Origin: Tepidibacter aestuarii
GTDB taxonomy: Bacteria; Bacillota; Clostridia; Peptostreptococcales; Peptostreptococcaceae
Direction of reading: 5' to 3'
DNA length: 64,000 nt
Assembly: GCF_934924865.1 (NCBI RefSeq)
Contig: NZ_OW235315.1
Location: 2,232,001-2,296,000, forward strand
Shown here: piece by piece, positions 1 to 8,580 of the stretch
Layout: each line of letters opens with the position of its first letter
Position numbering within the stretch: position 1 is the stretch's first letter
Made by a program: the position numbers and the translations under genes
Notes under the pieces: model-generated
Databases searched by the model: none
What the model was told of the DNA's origin: nothing
What the model saw: only the letters and a program-made list of their open reading frames with translations

Positions 1-1
1 G

Positions 2-403
2 TTCTCAACGTTTGGTACTATGGCTACAAATTTAGGATTAGCTATAGCAAACAGTGCTGTTTCAAAAACTTCAACTGCATTTTTCATAATTATGAATAAC
101 TACCCATTAGGAAGCTCAATATCTATAGTAGCTATAATACTTCTTTGTACATTTTTCGTTACATCAGCAGATTCAGCTACATTTGTATTAGGTATGATGT
201 CTTCTAATGGTAACTTAAACCCAAACAACAAAACAAAGATAACATGGGGAATATTACAGTCATTATTAGCCCTGTCTTTACTTTTATCAGGAGGCCTTAG
301 TATGCTTCAGACTATATCTATAGTTGCAGCATTTCCATTTATATTTGTGATATTATCATCTATATTATGCTTGATTAAGTTTTTAAGTCAAGAAAATATT
401 TAA
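2..403 (+). CDS. BCCT family betaine/carnitine/choline transporter, C-terminal part
   Basis: This is the last ~133 residues of a secondary transporter of the betaine/carnitine/choline (BCCT) family, which imports quaternary-ammonium osmolytes or carnitine across the cell membrane. The frame is open to the first bases of the window, so the true start lies to the left; reading begins FSTFGTMATNLGL, matching the family's conserved glycine-rich stretch. The FFVTSADSATFVLGMM stretch is the family signature of a late transmembrane helix (usually FVTSADS), followed by two further hydrophobic helices and a charged tail. The substrate cannot be told from this fragment. A BCCT carrier fits an anaerobe that uses glycine betaine or carnitine, but no betaine-reductase genes are visible here. 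Confidence 0.88.
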   Translation, partial: FSTFGTMATNLGLAIANSAVSKTSTAFFIIMNNYPLGSSISIVAIILLCTFFVTSADSATFVLGMMSSNGNLNPNNKTKITWGILQSLLALSLLLSGGLSMLQTISIVAAFPFIFVILSSILCLIKFLSQENI

Positions 404-481
404 AAATGTTAACCTATTTTTTAATGTCATTATTTTTAATATATGCTACAATTAATTGATATTAATTAAGTAGGTGATAAA

Positions 482-1237
482 ATGATTTTCAAATTATTAT
501 TCTTATGCTTCTCAGGTTTCTTGGCTGCATTTGTCGATTCAATAGCTGGTGGTGGAGGACTTATAAGTATTCCTGCATTTTTAATAGCGGGCATTCCCCC
601 TCACTTAGCACTTGGAACAAATAAATTTTGTTCTACAACAGCATCATTTACCAGCAGTTTAAAATTTGCTAAATCTGGTAAGGTGAATTTTTCTATATTA
701 AAATATCTTATACCATTCACTTTAATAGGAGCTATATTCGGAGTTAACACAGTTCTTATGATAGACCAAAGTAAACTTCAATCATTAGTTTTAATAATGA
801 TATTGTTCGTGGGATTATACAGTTTATTCTCAAAATCAATAGGAAAAGAAGATATGTTTACTGGACTTAATAAAAAAAATCTTATATTAGGAATATTACT
901 CTGTTTTAGTCTTGGATTTTATGATGGTTTTTTTGGCCCAGGTACTGGTTCATTTTTAATATTTGGACTTATAAGTGTTTTTGGATTTGATTTTACAAAA
1001 GCTGCAGGAAATGCAAGAGTTTTAAATTTTACAAGTAATATTACAGCTCTATTAATATTTGCTTTTAACTCTCAAATAAATTATTACTATGGTATTCCAG
1101 TAGCTATGTGCATGATTATGGGTGCAAAGTTTGGTACAAAGCTTGCCCTAGATAAAGGGACAAAGCTTATAAAGCCTATATTTGTAACTATGTCATTAGC
1201 AGTAGCTGGTAAGATGATACTGGATATTATTAATTAA
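482..1237 (+). CDS. TSUP (TauE/SafE) family membrane permease
   Basis: Integral membrane protein of 251 residues with about eight hydrophobic helices, of the TSUP/TauE-SafE family whose members move sulfite, sulfoacetate or other sulfur anions. The N-terminal GFLAAFVDSIAGGGGLISIPAFL stretch (glycine-rich loop after an Asp) and the second-half repeat GFYDGFFGPGTGSFLIF are the two inverted-repeat signatures of the family. Length is typical. A weak Shine-Dalgarno (GTAGGTG) precedes the ATG, and a strong hairpin terminator follows at 1271. It stands alone as a single-gene unit. The substrate is not predictable from sequence; the family call is firm. Confidence 0.9.
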   Translation: MIFKLLFLCFSGFLAAFVDSIAGGGGLISIPAFLIAGIPPHLALGTNKFCSTTASFTSSLKFAKSGKVNFSILKYLIPFTLIGAIFGVNTVLMIDQSKLQSLVLIMILFVGLYSLFSKSIGKEDMFTGLNKKNLILGILLCFSLGFYDGFFGPGTGSFLIFGLISVFGFDFTKAAGNARVLNFTSNITALLIFAFNSQINYYYGIPVAMCMIMGAKFGTKLALDKGTKLIKPIFVTMSLAVAGKMILDIIN

Positions 1238-1270
1238 AATAACTATATAAATATGGTCAAAACCAACAAG

Positions 1271-1300
1271 GAACAAAGCATAATGCTTTGTTCTTTTTAT
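1271..1300 (+). terminator. Intrinsic terminator of the TSUP gene
   Basis: A perfect inverted repeat, GAACAAAGCAT facing ATGCTTTGTTC with a two-base loop, is followed by TTTTTATT. It lies 33 bases after the TSUP stop. Confidence 0.85.
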
Positions 1301-1397
1301 TATCATAATTATATTTATTAATGCTTATTAACAAATATAATTATTGTGTATAAAATAATAGTATATACTCTAATATTATATGAAGGAGGTAATGATT

Positions 1398-1604
1398 ATG
1401 AAAAATTTGATTAATAAAACATTAAATGCTTCTAGAAAGTATACTATTTTTGATTATAGTTTACTTAAAATTTGTCTTATATCATTAGGCATACTTTTAG
1501 GAGTATCTTTTTCACAATTTTTCTCAAAATACCTTTCAATAATAGGGATAATATTTATTATTTCATATATTTTGATACTATATAAAACATTTATAAAATA
1601 CTAA
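1398..1604 (+). CDS. Small two-helix membrane protein of unknown function
   Basis: A 68-residue protein with two hydrophobic helices (about residues 26-45 and 49-64) after a basic N-terminal segment containing SRKYTIFDYSLLK. I do not recognise a named family, although short proteins of this layout are common in clostridia. The ATG at 1398 is chosen because AAGGAGG at 1383-1389 lies eight bases upstream; ATGs at 1380 and 1392 overlap or abut that site. It is monocistronic, with a hairpin downstream at 1627. Function unknown. Confidence 0.7.
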   Translation: MKNLINKTLNASRKYTIFDYSLLKICLISLGILLGVSFSQFFSKYLSIIGIIFIISYILILYKTFIKY

Positions 1605-1626
1605 AATCAAACTATTCTATTAATAA

Positions 1627-1668
1627 AATGCGTTGGGGTGATAATCTTAATTTATCAACCAACGCATT
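1627..1668. terminator. Inverted repeat between the small membrane gene and ssrA
   Basis: AATGCGTTGG pairs with CCAACGCATT, and TGATAA inside pairs with TTATCA, giving a stem of about 16 pairs. There is no long T-run on the plus side; on the minus side TTTTATTAAT follows. It probably serves as a weak bidirectional terminator between converging transcripts. Confidence 0.5.
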
Positions 1669-1734
1669 AAATATATCCTTATAAAATCTTATATATACAG
1701 TTCATCTCTATTAATTATAAACAACCTATAAACT

Positions 1735-1764
1735 AAAAAACCATACTACATATTCTCTAGTACG
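1735..1764 (-). terminator. Intrinsic terminator of ssrA
   Basis: On the minus strand CCGTACTA pairs with TAGTATGG around a nine-base loop and is followed by TTTTTTAG. It lies 14 bases beyond the tmRNA CCA end. Confidence 0.75.
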
Positions 1765-1778
1765 GTCATGATTTCAAT

Positions 1779-2129
1779 TGGTGGAGACGAGGGGAATTGA
1801 ACCCCTGTCCGAAAGTTTTTTCCCTAAAGCTTCTACGAGTGTAGCTGCTAATTTTCATATCATCTTTTTTAACGCCTAACAGCAGACTTTAAAAAAAGAC
1901 TAGCCTTAATTATTCTATCTTTAGTCAAGACATCCTAAAGACAGTTCCCCACTCAAATGGCGTTCTACTTAAGTTTGCGGGTAAACTTAATAGAACGAGC
2001 AGCATTAATTAAGCTGCTATTGCGTAATTATCGTTTGCGTTTATATTTAAGTACTGATTTTTACGTGAACCAGTAAAACACGACTCGCAACTTTAAGTTC
2101 CAATCCCTCGTCGAGACCATTACGCCCCC
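1779..2129 (-). ncRNA. ssrA: Transfer-messenger RNA (tmRNA)
   Basis: tmRNA rescues ribosomes stalled on broken mRNA and tags the nascent protein for proteolysis. The tRNA-like ends are visible: 5' GGGGGCG pairs with CGTCTCC before a discriminator A and an encoded CCA at 1781-1779, and the T-arm contains GGGTTCAATTCCCC-type sequence. The resume codon GCA at 2038-2036 opens a frame encoding ANDNYAIAA followed by TAA (2011-2009), so the full degradation tag is AANDNYAIAA. Length is 351 nt, normal for one-piece tmRNA. Only 30 bases separate it from the rnpB 3' end, so it may be co-transcribed with rnpB or use a promoter overlapping that gene's end. SmpB is not in the window. Confidence 0.97.
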
Positions 2130-2159
2130 GAAGTTATTTTAATAATTTTTAAATATAAT

Positions 2160-2502
2160 GAGTAAATCTATAAGCCGAGTTTTGTATTAAATAGTCATCT
2201 GTCTAGGCCTACTGTTGCCAGTAGGCTCAAGCGACCTACCAACGGAACGAGAGCGAGCAGCCCTCTTTTCATGTTCCTACTTGGTCTTGCTCCAGGTGGG
2301 GTTTACATAGCCAACTAGTCACCTAGCTGCTGGTGAGCTCTTACCTCACCTTTCCATCCTTACCACAGATAATTGTGGCGGTTTATTTCTGTTGCACTAT
2401 CCTTAGAGTCGCCTCCACTGGGTGTTACCCAGCACCCTGCTCTATGGAGCTCGGACTTTCCTCGTCTACCTATAAAGGTATCCGCGACTATCCGACTTAC
2501 TC
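2160..2502 (-). ncRNA. rnpB: RNase P RNA, type A
   Basis: Catalytic RNA that trims tRNA 5' leaders. Conserved cores are present: GAGGAAAGTCCGAGCTCC near the 5' side, GGTAAGGATGGAAAGGTGAGG in the middle (interrupted here for brevity), and the 3' AACTCGGCTTATAGA block. Helix P1 fixes the ends: 5' GAGTAAGTC pairs fully with 3' GATTTACTC. The early GATAGTCGCGG element resembles the ancestral type A fold rather than the Bacillus type B. A strong promoter lies upstream at 2532-2560, about 30 bases before P1, so the primary transcript probably carries a short 5' leader. Short reading frames inside it are not genes. Confidence 0.96.
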
Positions 2503-2531
2503 ATCATTTAATTTTTTCGTCGATAAATCAT

Positions 2532-2560
2532 ATGATATCATCTTGTTGTGCCACAGTCAA
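2532..2560 (-). promoter_or_regulatory. Predicted sigma-A promoter of rnpB
   Basis: TTGACT (2560-2555) and TATCAT (2537-2532) are separated by exactly 17 bases on the minus strand, upstream of rnpB. Confidence 0.75.
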
Positions 2561-2605
2561 ATGTAAATTTTCCATAGTCTGAAACAAAATTCTTTAATTC
2601 CCTTA

Positions 2606-4387
2606 TTATATCTTAAGCAATAGGTTATTTATTTTTTCACTTAACTTGTTCCTTTCTTCATATATCCATTCTTCATCAATAGTAGGTCCAAAAATTTTAC
2701 CAAAAGAATAGTATAAATTTATCTTCTGATAATAAATTTCTAATTCATCAAGGGATTCAAATTTATATATAGGCTTGAATATTTCATTTCTTTTTGCAAT
2801 AAACAATTCATCAACATATGATATAAATGTATCCATAAGATCATTATTATCTACATCAAATGGTATCTTCAAGAGCTTCCATCGAATAATTTGTGAAAGT
2901 TTATACCTTCTTATATTATATAGTACAATTAAATATTCATCTATGTCCATTTTTTCATATAATAATGATTTACATTCTTTCTCACTCCAAACTGACAGTT
3001 TTTCTGTTAGAGAAACATTTTCGATACTTAATATATCTTCACTTGGTCCTAAAATTGCATATTCAATATCATTATCTTTCTTATTAATAGATTCCTTTAT
3101 AAATTCATAATTACCTGCATATGAAGCAACATACCCGACATCATATATTCCTTTCCTACCCGCTCTACCTGCTATTTGTTTAACTTCTTGAGAATTTAAA
3201 AATCTAAATTCTTTTCCATCAAATTTTTTTATTTCCATAAAGACTATTCTCTTAATAGGAAGATTTACTCCCATACCAATAGCATCAGTTGTAACTAAAA
3301 TAGATGTTTCTTTATTTAAAAATTGAGCATACTGTTTCTTTCTAACTTCTGGTGGCAAATCCCCATATATTATGCTACATTTAATTCCCAAGTTTGAATA
3401 AAACAAAGCAAGTTCAAGAACTCTTTTTTTAGAAAACACAACTAGAGCATCTCCGTCCTTAAAATCTTTATATTTAAACGACTTTTCTTCTATTTCCAGT
3501 GGAATATTGCGTTTATACTCTTTAATTGTATAATCATCACCTATATCTTTTATAATATCAATTAATAATTTTTTTGCATTTAATGCCCCACATACATGTA
3601 TTTCCCTACATTTTAGTCCTAATAGTGCTCTAGTCCATGCAGCTCCTCTTTTTTCATCAACTATCATCTGTATTTCATCAATTACTGCTGTTTCAAATTC
3701 TTCATTTATATTTAGCTTTTCTATAGTACACGAGATATGATCCGCATTTTGATGAATTATCTCTTCTTCTCCTGTAAATAAATTGCATGCTACCCCTTCA
3801 TTATTTAACCTTTCATAGTTTTCTAATGCAAGTATTCTAAGAGGAGCAAGATATATGCCTTTTCTACTTTCTTTAAGTTTTTGCATTGCATTATATGTTT
3901 TTCCAGTATTAGTTTCTCCTAAATGTAGATGAATAGTTCTCTTTATTTTTCTTGCTTGTTTATATTCATCCTTTGGATTTTGAGGAAATATTATATCCAT
4001 TTTTTCATTTATTAGCTTTGGAATATATTTGGTAATCAAAACATTCATTAACCCTGAACTTTTATAATTTTCATAATGCTTATCTATTATTTCTTCTAAT
4101 TTATGATGTGCATTATTCTTTTGGTTATAATCTAAAAGCAATCTCTCAGATACATAATTCAGTAATTCCTCATAGTTTTTATATAATTGATTTGCTTCCT
4201 TCTGTTTTGTAGAATTTCTTTTTTTATTAAATATTTTCTGTATTTCTGCTATAAGCTTCAATTTCTTACGAAGAGATGCTTCATGCTCCCACAGTGAATT
4301 TATTTTTGTATTAGCCACTATTTGCTCAATCTGCTTTATCTGATTTTTAAGTTTTTTAAGTTCTCTTTCTGCTGCTGATACTTTCAT
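2606..4387 (-). CDS. Suv3-like superfamily 2 RNA helicase
   Basis: A 593-residue ATP-dependent helicase related to mitochondrial Suv3, the helicase partner of the RNA degradosome. Residues 1-100 form a charged, probably coiled-coil N-terminus. The two RecA lobes follow: Walker A GETNTGKT (157-164), APLRILA motif Ia, DEIQ in place of DEAD/DEAH (237-240), TTDAIGMGVNLP motif V, and QIAGRAGRKG motif VI (404-413). The C-terminal ~150 residues resemble the Suv3 C-terminal region. Substrate (RNA) is inferred from the family. It starts at ATG with AAGGAGG seven bases upstream and is divergent from the MFS gene. It ends about 100 bases from the rnpB coding end; any link to stable RNA is only proximity. 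Confidence 0.85.
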   Translation of the reverse strand: MKVSAAERELKKLKNQIKQIEQIVANTKINSLWEHEASLRKKLKLIAEIQKIFNKKRNSTKQKEANQLYKNYEELLNYVSERLLLDYNQKNNAHHKLEEIIDKHYENYKSSGLMNVLITKYIPKLINEKMDIIFPQNPKDEYKQARKIKRTIHLHLGETNTGKTYNAMQKLKESRKGIYLAPLRILALENYERLNNEGVACNLFTGEEEIIHQNADHISCTIEKLNINEEFETAVIDEIQMIVDEKRGAAWTRALLGLKCREIHVCGALNAKKLLIDIIKDIGDDYTIKEYKRNIPLEIEEKSFKYKDFKDGDALVVFSKKRVLELALFYSNLGIKCSIIYGDLPPEVRKKQYAQFLNKETSILVTTDAIGMGVNLPIKRIVFMEIKKFDGKEFRFLNSQEVKQIAGRAGRKGIYDVGYVASYAGNYEFIKESINKKDNDIEYAILGPSEDILSIENVSLTEKLSVWSEKECKSLLYEKMDIDEYLIVLYNIRRYKLSQIIRWKLLKIPFDVDNNDLMDTFISYVDELFIAKRNEIFKPIYKFESLDELEIYYQKINLYYSFGKIFGPTIDEEWIYEERNKLSEKINNLLLKI

Positions 4388-4522
4388 TTTTATTCCTCCT
4401 TGTAATTAGTGTTTGCTATTTTGTAGATAAAAATGAGTTTTTTTGCCATTATAATTTTCATGCTAATTGAAAACAATAAAACAATAAATAAATTTAAAAT
4501 ACTTGTATTTTTGGAGGTATAA

Positions 4523-5695
4523 ATGTCAAAAGAAGCAAAAATCCTATTAATAATTAGTGGATTATTTACACTTGCCAAAGGTTTATCTAATGTTTTTGTA
4601 AATATATTCTTATGGAAAAAATCAAATGATTTCATCATGATTTCACAGTATAATCTAATTCAATATATATTTTTACCAATTGCTTTTACTATAGGAGGAT
4701 GGCTATCAAAAAAAAAGAATGGAATATGGGCTCTGAGAATTGGAATTGTTTTTTATATATTATTTTTTATTCTCATTATTTTAATAAAAGATAATATTAT
4801 AAAATATATTTACCCTCTCGGCATATTATTCGGAGTAGCAGGAGGATTTTACTGGCTTGCTTTTGATGTTCTAAGTTTTGATTTTACATCTACTAATAAT
4901 CGAGATACTTTTAATGGATATCATGGTTTTATAGCGGGTATACCGGCTGCTATTGCTCCTTTTGCAGCAGCTTATATTATTGATAGAAGTAATAATACAA
5001 AAGGATATATGATAGTATTTTTCCTTTCATTAATATTCTTTGTTATTTTAATACTTATTAGTTTATTACTTCGCTCACAGCACTATGGAGAAAAACTAGA
5101 TTTTAAAAAAATAATAGGTAGTAATAATTCTGATTGGAATAATTTAAGAAAAAGTACAATTGCTTGGGGTCTAAGAGATGTTGTAATACTATTTTTGCTT
5201 AATATACTAATCTATAAAACAACAGGAAGTGAAATGGAACTAGGGAAACTCTTTTTTATTTCATATTTAATTTCATCATCATCTTATATATTAGAACAAA
5301 AGTTTATAAAGCCTAAACGAAGAATGTTTGCCCTGCATATAGGCACAATATTAATGTTTATTTCAGTTTTAGGACTAGTTTTCAAAATCAACTATTATTC
5401 TATATTATTCTTTATTATACTAGATGCAATATCTCTGCCATTTTTTTATGTACCTATGACATCTGCTACTTTTAATGTACTAGACCAGCATCATGAAAAT
5501 AATATGAGAATAGAATATATTATAAACAGAGATATTGCTCTTAATACAGGAAGAATAATAAGTACAACCTCATTAATGATCTTTTTAACTTTTATAAAAA
5601 ATGATAGAGCACTTAATTACTTTTTACTTTTTATAGGAAGCGCTCAATTGATTGCTCTTTATTTCTTAAGAAAGCTAAAAATATGGGATGTATAA
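4523..5695 (+). CDS. MFS transporter, YqgE-like
   Basis: Major facilitator superfamily protein of 390 residues with 11-12 hydrophobic helices. It opens with LLIISGLFTLAKGLSNVFVNIFLWK and carries the cytoplasmic GGWLSKKK turn after helix 2, a short form of the MFS loop 2-3 motif. The family contains putative exporters found next to varied genes in Firmicutes; the substrate is unknown. TTGGAGG lies eight bases before the ATG. It is transcribed divergently from the Suv3-like helicase, with a 135-base shared promoter region in which I could not choose clear boxes. Confidence 0.82.
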   Translation: MSKEAKILLIISGLFTLAKGLSNVFVNIFLWKKSNDFIMISQYNLIQYIFLPIAFTIGGWLSKKKNGIWALRIGIVFYILFFILIILIKDNIIKYIYPLGILFGVAGGFYWLAFDVLSFDFTSTNNRDTFNGYHGFIAGIPAAIAPFAAAYIIDRSNNTKGYMIVFFLSLIFFVILILISLLLRSQHYGEKLDFKKIIGSNNSDWNNLRKSTIAWGLRDVVILFLLNILIYKTTGSEMELGKLFFISYLISSSSYILEQKFIKPKRRMFALHIGTILMFISVLGLVFKINYYSILFFIILDAISLPFFYVPMTSATFNVLDQHHENNMRIEYIINRDIALNTGRIISTTSLMIFLTFIKNDRALNYFLLFIGSAQLIALYFLRKLKIWDV

Positions 5696-5696
5696 A

Positions 5697-5830
5697 AAAA
5701 TTCGTCTAGTCACTACGCACTGACTCATATCGCCAACGAATTCCTATGGGCTCCGTTGCTCAAAATAGTTGAAAGTATAACTTTTATGACAAGTTATCCA
5801 CAAAACAAAATATAATAATTTCCTATAGAG
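5697..5830 (-). repeat. Dispersed intergenic element, copy A
   Basis: Similar to copies B (8581-8700), C (36800-36925) and D (50262-50320). The shared core on the plus strand is CTACGCACTGACTCAT then CGCCAACGA and GTTGCTCAAAATA. Read on the minus strand it ends in a possible stem, AATTCGT with ACGAATT, followed by TTTTTTTATA, so it looks like the 3' end of a minus-strand transcript. No coding frame. Confidence 0.7.
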
Positions 5831-5832
5831 TA

Positions 5833-5872
5833 AAAAAGGGTGATTAATTAATCACCCTTTTTTATAAGTTCA
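5833..5872. terminator. Bidirectional hairpin terminator
   Basis: AAAAAAGGGTGATTAATTA faces TTAATCACCCTTTTTT, nearly perfect, with A- and T-runs on either side. It lies between the converging MFS and lipoprotein genes. Confidence 0.85.
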
Positions 5873-5876
5873 TATT

Positions 5877-6554
5877 TTAACTTACTGGCATTTCTCCAAA
5901 TTCAGCATTTAACAATCCTTCTAATTCATTCATTGGAATGCTTAACTCAATAAATTCTTTTGCACTATCATCTAAAGGCATATAATAGAACACTACATTT
6001 TCTTCTTCAAAGTATACACGTATTCCTTCTGCTTCAACTGATTCTAGCCCTTTTTCTTTAGCCTTTTCGTTTAATATTTTAATTACGCCATCGTTATCTT
6101 TAACTAAATTATTATAATTAATTTCATTTGAAGTTTTTATATCAAGGTTTACACTGTGCTTAATATTTATATCTCCATGGCCTTGTATTTTACCTGTACC
6201 TATAAATAATACACTTAGTATATTATTATCCATTTTTGTGATTTCATAGTCTATCTGTACATCAGTATAAGGATCTTCATTACCATATAAATCAGCAGTT
6301 TTTATAAGACTTTGGTTCATATAATCCATTAAAAGTTCACCTGGGTAACCCTTTATTTGAGGATAAAATATTTTTGTATTTTTATCTTTCACCTCTAATA
6401 CTTCTTTTGTTATATCATAATCTAAAGTAATTTGTTCATTTTGAGTTTGTTCCTCTTTTTGTACATTGTCAATTGGTTCTTCCTTAACTCCACATCCTAC
6501 AACAGTAATACTAGTTGCTAATACCAATGATAATAATAATTTGTTTAATTTCAT
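5877..6554 (-). CDS. Lipoprotein with DUF4163/RsiV-like extracellular domain
   Basis: A 225-residue predicted lipoprotein. Residues 1-21 form a lipoprotein signal with lipobox VVGC (Cys21), so it should be anchored to the outer face of the membrane. After an acidic linker, the body (residues ~45-220) resembles the DUF4163 plus DUF3298 pair found in RsiV and PdaC: early beta strands around FYPQIKG, then VNLDIKTSNEINYNNLV and a C-terminal segment FYYMPLDDSAKEFIELSIP. In RsiV that pair binds lysozyme; such a role here is only analogy, and no sigma factor gene is adjacent. GGGAGG precedes the ATG. Single-gene unit. Confidence 0.7.
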   Translation of the reverse strand: MKLNKLLLSLVLATSITVVGCGVKEEPIDNVQKEEQTQNEQITLDYDITKEVLEVKDKNTKIFYPQIKGYPGELLMDYMNQSLIKTADLYGNEDPYTDVQIDYEITKMDNNILSVLFIGTGKIQGHGDINIKHSVNLDIKTSNEINYNNLVKDNDGVIKILNEKAKEKGLESVEAEGIRVYFEEENVVFYYMPLDDSAKEFIELSIPMNELEGLLNAEFGEMPVS

Positions 6555-6713
6555 TTTATTAACCTCCCATTAAATTATCTATAGTTTATAACGCTGTGCT
6601 TTTTATTTCCTACCCCTTTGCTTAACTATATAATAACTTATTTATTACAATAGATAGTTACAACTAGGTTACAATCTATTATGAAGTAATATTTAGTTTA
6701 TTTTTATCCGAAA

Positions 6714-6756
6714 GCTAAAAACTCTAAGACTCCATCCGAATTAAGTTTCACTTTAT
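6714..6756 (-). repeat. Partial dispersed element fused to the end of the PIN gene
   Basis: On the minus strand the sequence starts in the PIN gene's last codon, runs through its TAA stop and continues AGTGAAACTTAATTCGGATG, matching 14723-14764 at the end of the HIT gene; the continuation also resembles the start of copy C. Confidence 0.6.
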
Positions 6757-7232
6757 AACACATTGAACTTCTTTAAATCACACAGAAATTCATTAAAAGT
6801 CAACACTCTAGAAGGGTCTAATATAATTTTTGCACTATTTATTATCTTTTTATCTTGGGTAACCAGTGTATATTGTTTATGATTTTCACAAATGCGAATA
6901 AGGCTGTAGTCATTTATAGAAAGTTTATTAGCATTTATAGAATATATGTGTTTATTCGAATCATACTTGATACAAATATTAGGTTTATGAATTTGTGCAA
7001 GCCTAACTACATCCTCATTAATTATATGTCCCAATAATTTTATAAACCTATCTGTAAGTACTGAAACTCCATTAAATTGTCGAGATTCTTTTATAGACAA
7101 TTCTGCAGCTATATGGTGATAAATCTTAAAATCAATTCCCTCATGTCTTTCTATAGCTTGAAACAAGCAAGGATATTCATTCCATATTTTTATAACTACA
7201 TTCGTATCCAATAGGTACTCTTTATCAACCAC
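6753..7232 (-). CDS. PIN-domain protein (putative ribonuclease)
   Basis: A 159-residue PIN-fold protein. The N-terminal YLLDTNVVIKIW carries the first catalytic Asp, and NDYSLIRICENHKQYTLVTQDKKI near residues 106-130 supplies the later acidic residues (ND, TQD) expected in a metal-dependent PIN nuclease. It is somewhat longer than VapC toxins, and no small antitoxin gene lies upstream, so a solitary PIN protein is more likely than a complete toxin-antitoxin pair. Start is GTG at 7232 or TTG at 7228, with GGGGTGAG upstream. Its stop codon lies inside a short repeat shared with the end of the HIT gene. Targets unknown. Confidence 0.65.
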   Translation of the reverse strand: MVDKEYLLDTNVVIKIWNEYPCLFQAIERHEGIDFKIYHHIAAELSIKESRQFNGVSVLTDRFIKLLGHIINEDVVRLAQIHKPNICIKYDSNKHIYSINANKLSINDYSLIRICENHKQYTLVTQDKKIINSAKIILDPSRVLTFNEFLCDLKKFNVL

Positions 7233-7370
7233 CTAACTCACCCCTTTATCATATAAAAGTTCATTAAATTATATTATATAAGCTCCTGCTTCTTCTTGTA
7301 TTATCTTTTTAACTAACTAATTGCATTATATCCCAATATAGTTTCTAATGAAACTATATTACAAAATCAA

Positions 7371-7425
7371 AAAGGTGCTATCTCAAAATGACTTTTAAAA
7401 ATCATTTTAAGATAGCACCCCTCTT
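7371..7425. terminator. Long hairpin, possible terminator
   Basis: AAAAAGGTGCTATCTCAAAATGA pairs (with one or two mismatches) with the downstream TCATTTTAAGATAGCACCCCTC arm. It shares the GCTATCTCAAAAT arm with the hairpin at 8709-8766. It lies after the DUF421 pseudogene on the minus strand. Confidence 0.7.
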
Positions 7426-7443
7426 TATTACAAATTAACAAGA

Positions 7444-7994
7444 TTATTGATCTTTCTTTTTCAAATCATCAACTAAATTTATATATTTCGAAGAACCATT
7501 TTGTTTATTAATAATTTTATTTAATATAAACTCCATGTTTCCAACTGTAATAGGCTCAGAACCTTTTATTAATTCATAACCTAATTATCCGTTTGGCTCT
7601 AATATAGCTTTCTTTACATCTTCAATCTTATTAATCCCTTTTTGTCTCAATCTAGAGTATAACTCATCATTCGTAAGTTTTAGCTTTTTCATATTCTTTT
7701 CATTAATAACTCCATAGTTAAAAATAACTTTTTCTTTTCCACCTAAAAGTTTTTCAAACCCTTTAAAATAATACTCTGCAACTTCAAATAATATCAATAA
7801 AATAGTGAAAATAATAGATACAGTTATAGTTTTTTTATATCTTTGTCTGCAAAAGGTTCAGCGATTATATTCCCCAACGAAATCATTAAGATCGTTTGAG
7901 AAATAGTCATCTGGGCAATTGATCGCCTACCGGTTATTCTAATCAAAACCACTGCAACGATATAAAGTAGAATAGGTTTTAATATAAACGGCAT
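7444..7994 (-). pseudogene. DUF421/YetF family membrane protein, disrupted
   Basis: The pieces together resemble a complete YetF-like (DUF421) protein. Piece 1 (from ATG 7994) reads MPFILKPILLYIVAVVLIRI and ends ADKDIKKL-stop at 7824. Adding one A to the seven-A run restores ADKDIKKTITVSIIF and joins piece 2, FEVAEYYFKGFEKLLGGKEK to LEPNG. There a TAA replaces the usual Gln codon (EPNG*LGYEL), after which a third piece, LGYELIKGSEPITVG to KKKDQ, continues in frame to a natural stop at 7444. So one single-base frameshift and one nonsense change are seen. Family members are membrane proteins of unclear role, sometimes spore-linked. Sequencing error could explain one lesion but hardly both. Confidence 0.8.
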
Positions 7995-8111
7995 ACAAAC
8001 AATTCCTTTTAGATAATAACTTTTAATATTATTATTATTAAAATAATTATTTTTATACATGGCAATTAATTTTAAAAATCAACTACTTCTAATTCTTATT
8101 AAAAATAGTTT

Positions 8112-8489
8112 TTACTCTGAACAAGTATATTTATTTATATTTATATTATTATTCTTTTTCCCATTGGCTGAACCATGTGTATACCCAATAACATCAAAAT
8201 ATTTAGCAAACTCTTTGGCAAATTCTTCGTAGTGTTCACACCTACCTCTTATACATGTAGATAAATGTATTGTATCTACATCTGCTTTTTTAAGCTTTTC
8301 TATTTTTACTTTAAGACTTTCGACTGGATTTTCATCACATCCATTACAATTATTAAAACAAACTAGCTGACATCCAACTTCTTCATATCTTTTAAAAGAA
8401 TCTTCATTTTGATTAAATGTTCTTAAACATCCATTTGCAGTACATTTTTTTGAAACTTCTCCACATACATATATAGCAATTTTTTTCAT
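8112..8489 (-). CDS. CGGC-domain protein, probable metal-binding
   Basis: A 125-residue cysteine-rich cytoplasmic protein of the CGGC domain family. Cysteines are arranged as C9, C16, C21 at the start (IYVCGEVSKKCTANGCLRTF), then CFNNCNGCDENP, CIRGRCEHYEEFAKEF and THGSANGKK, giving the expected metal-site pattern. Function of the family is unknown; metal or Fe-S binding is inferred. ACGGAGG lies eight bases before the ATG. It sits between the DUF421 pseudogene and repeat copy B. Confidence 0.75.
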   Translation of the reverse strand: MKKIAIYVCGEVSKKCTANGCLRTFNQNEDSFKRYEEVGCQLVCFNNCNGCDENPVESLKVKIEKLKKADVDTIHLSTCIRGRCEHYEEFAKEFAKYFDVIGYTHGSANGKKNNNININKYTCSE

Positions 8490-8580
8490 CTTATCTTCCT
8501 CCGTATTTTATAAACTCATTTTTTAAGGTTTATTATATCATTGTTAAAAATAATTATATGTGCTAATTATCACATATATA

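Noticed and set aside
2333..2582. Two short plus-strand reading frames
   Set aside because: They lie inside or across the antisense of rnpB, whose conserved RNA sequence explains the bases.
6753..7232. VapBC-type toxin-antitoxin pair
   Set aside because: The PIN protein has no small partner gene upstream or downstream; only a repeat fragment and a hairpin flank it.
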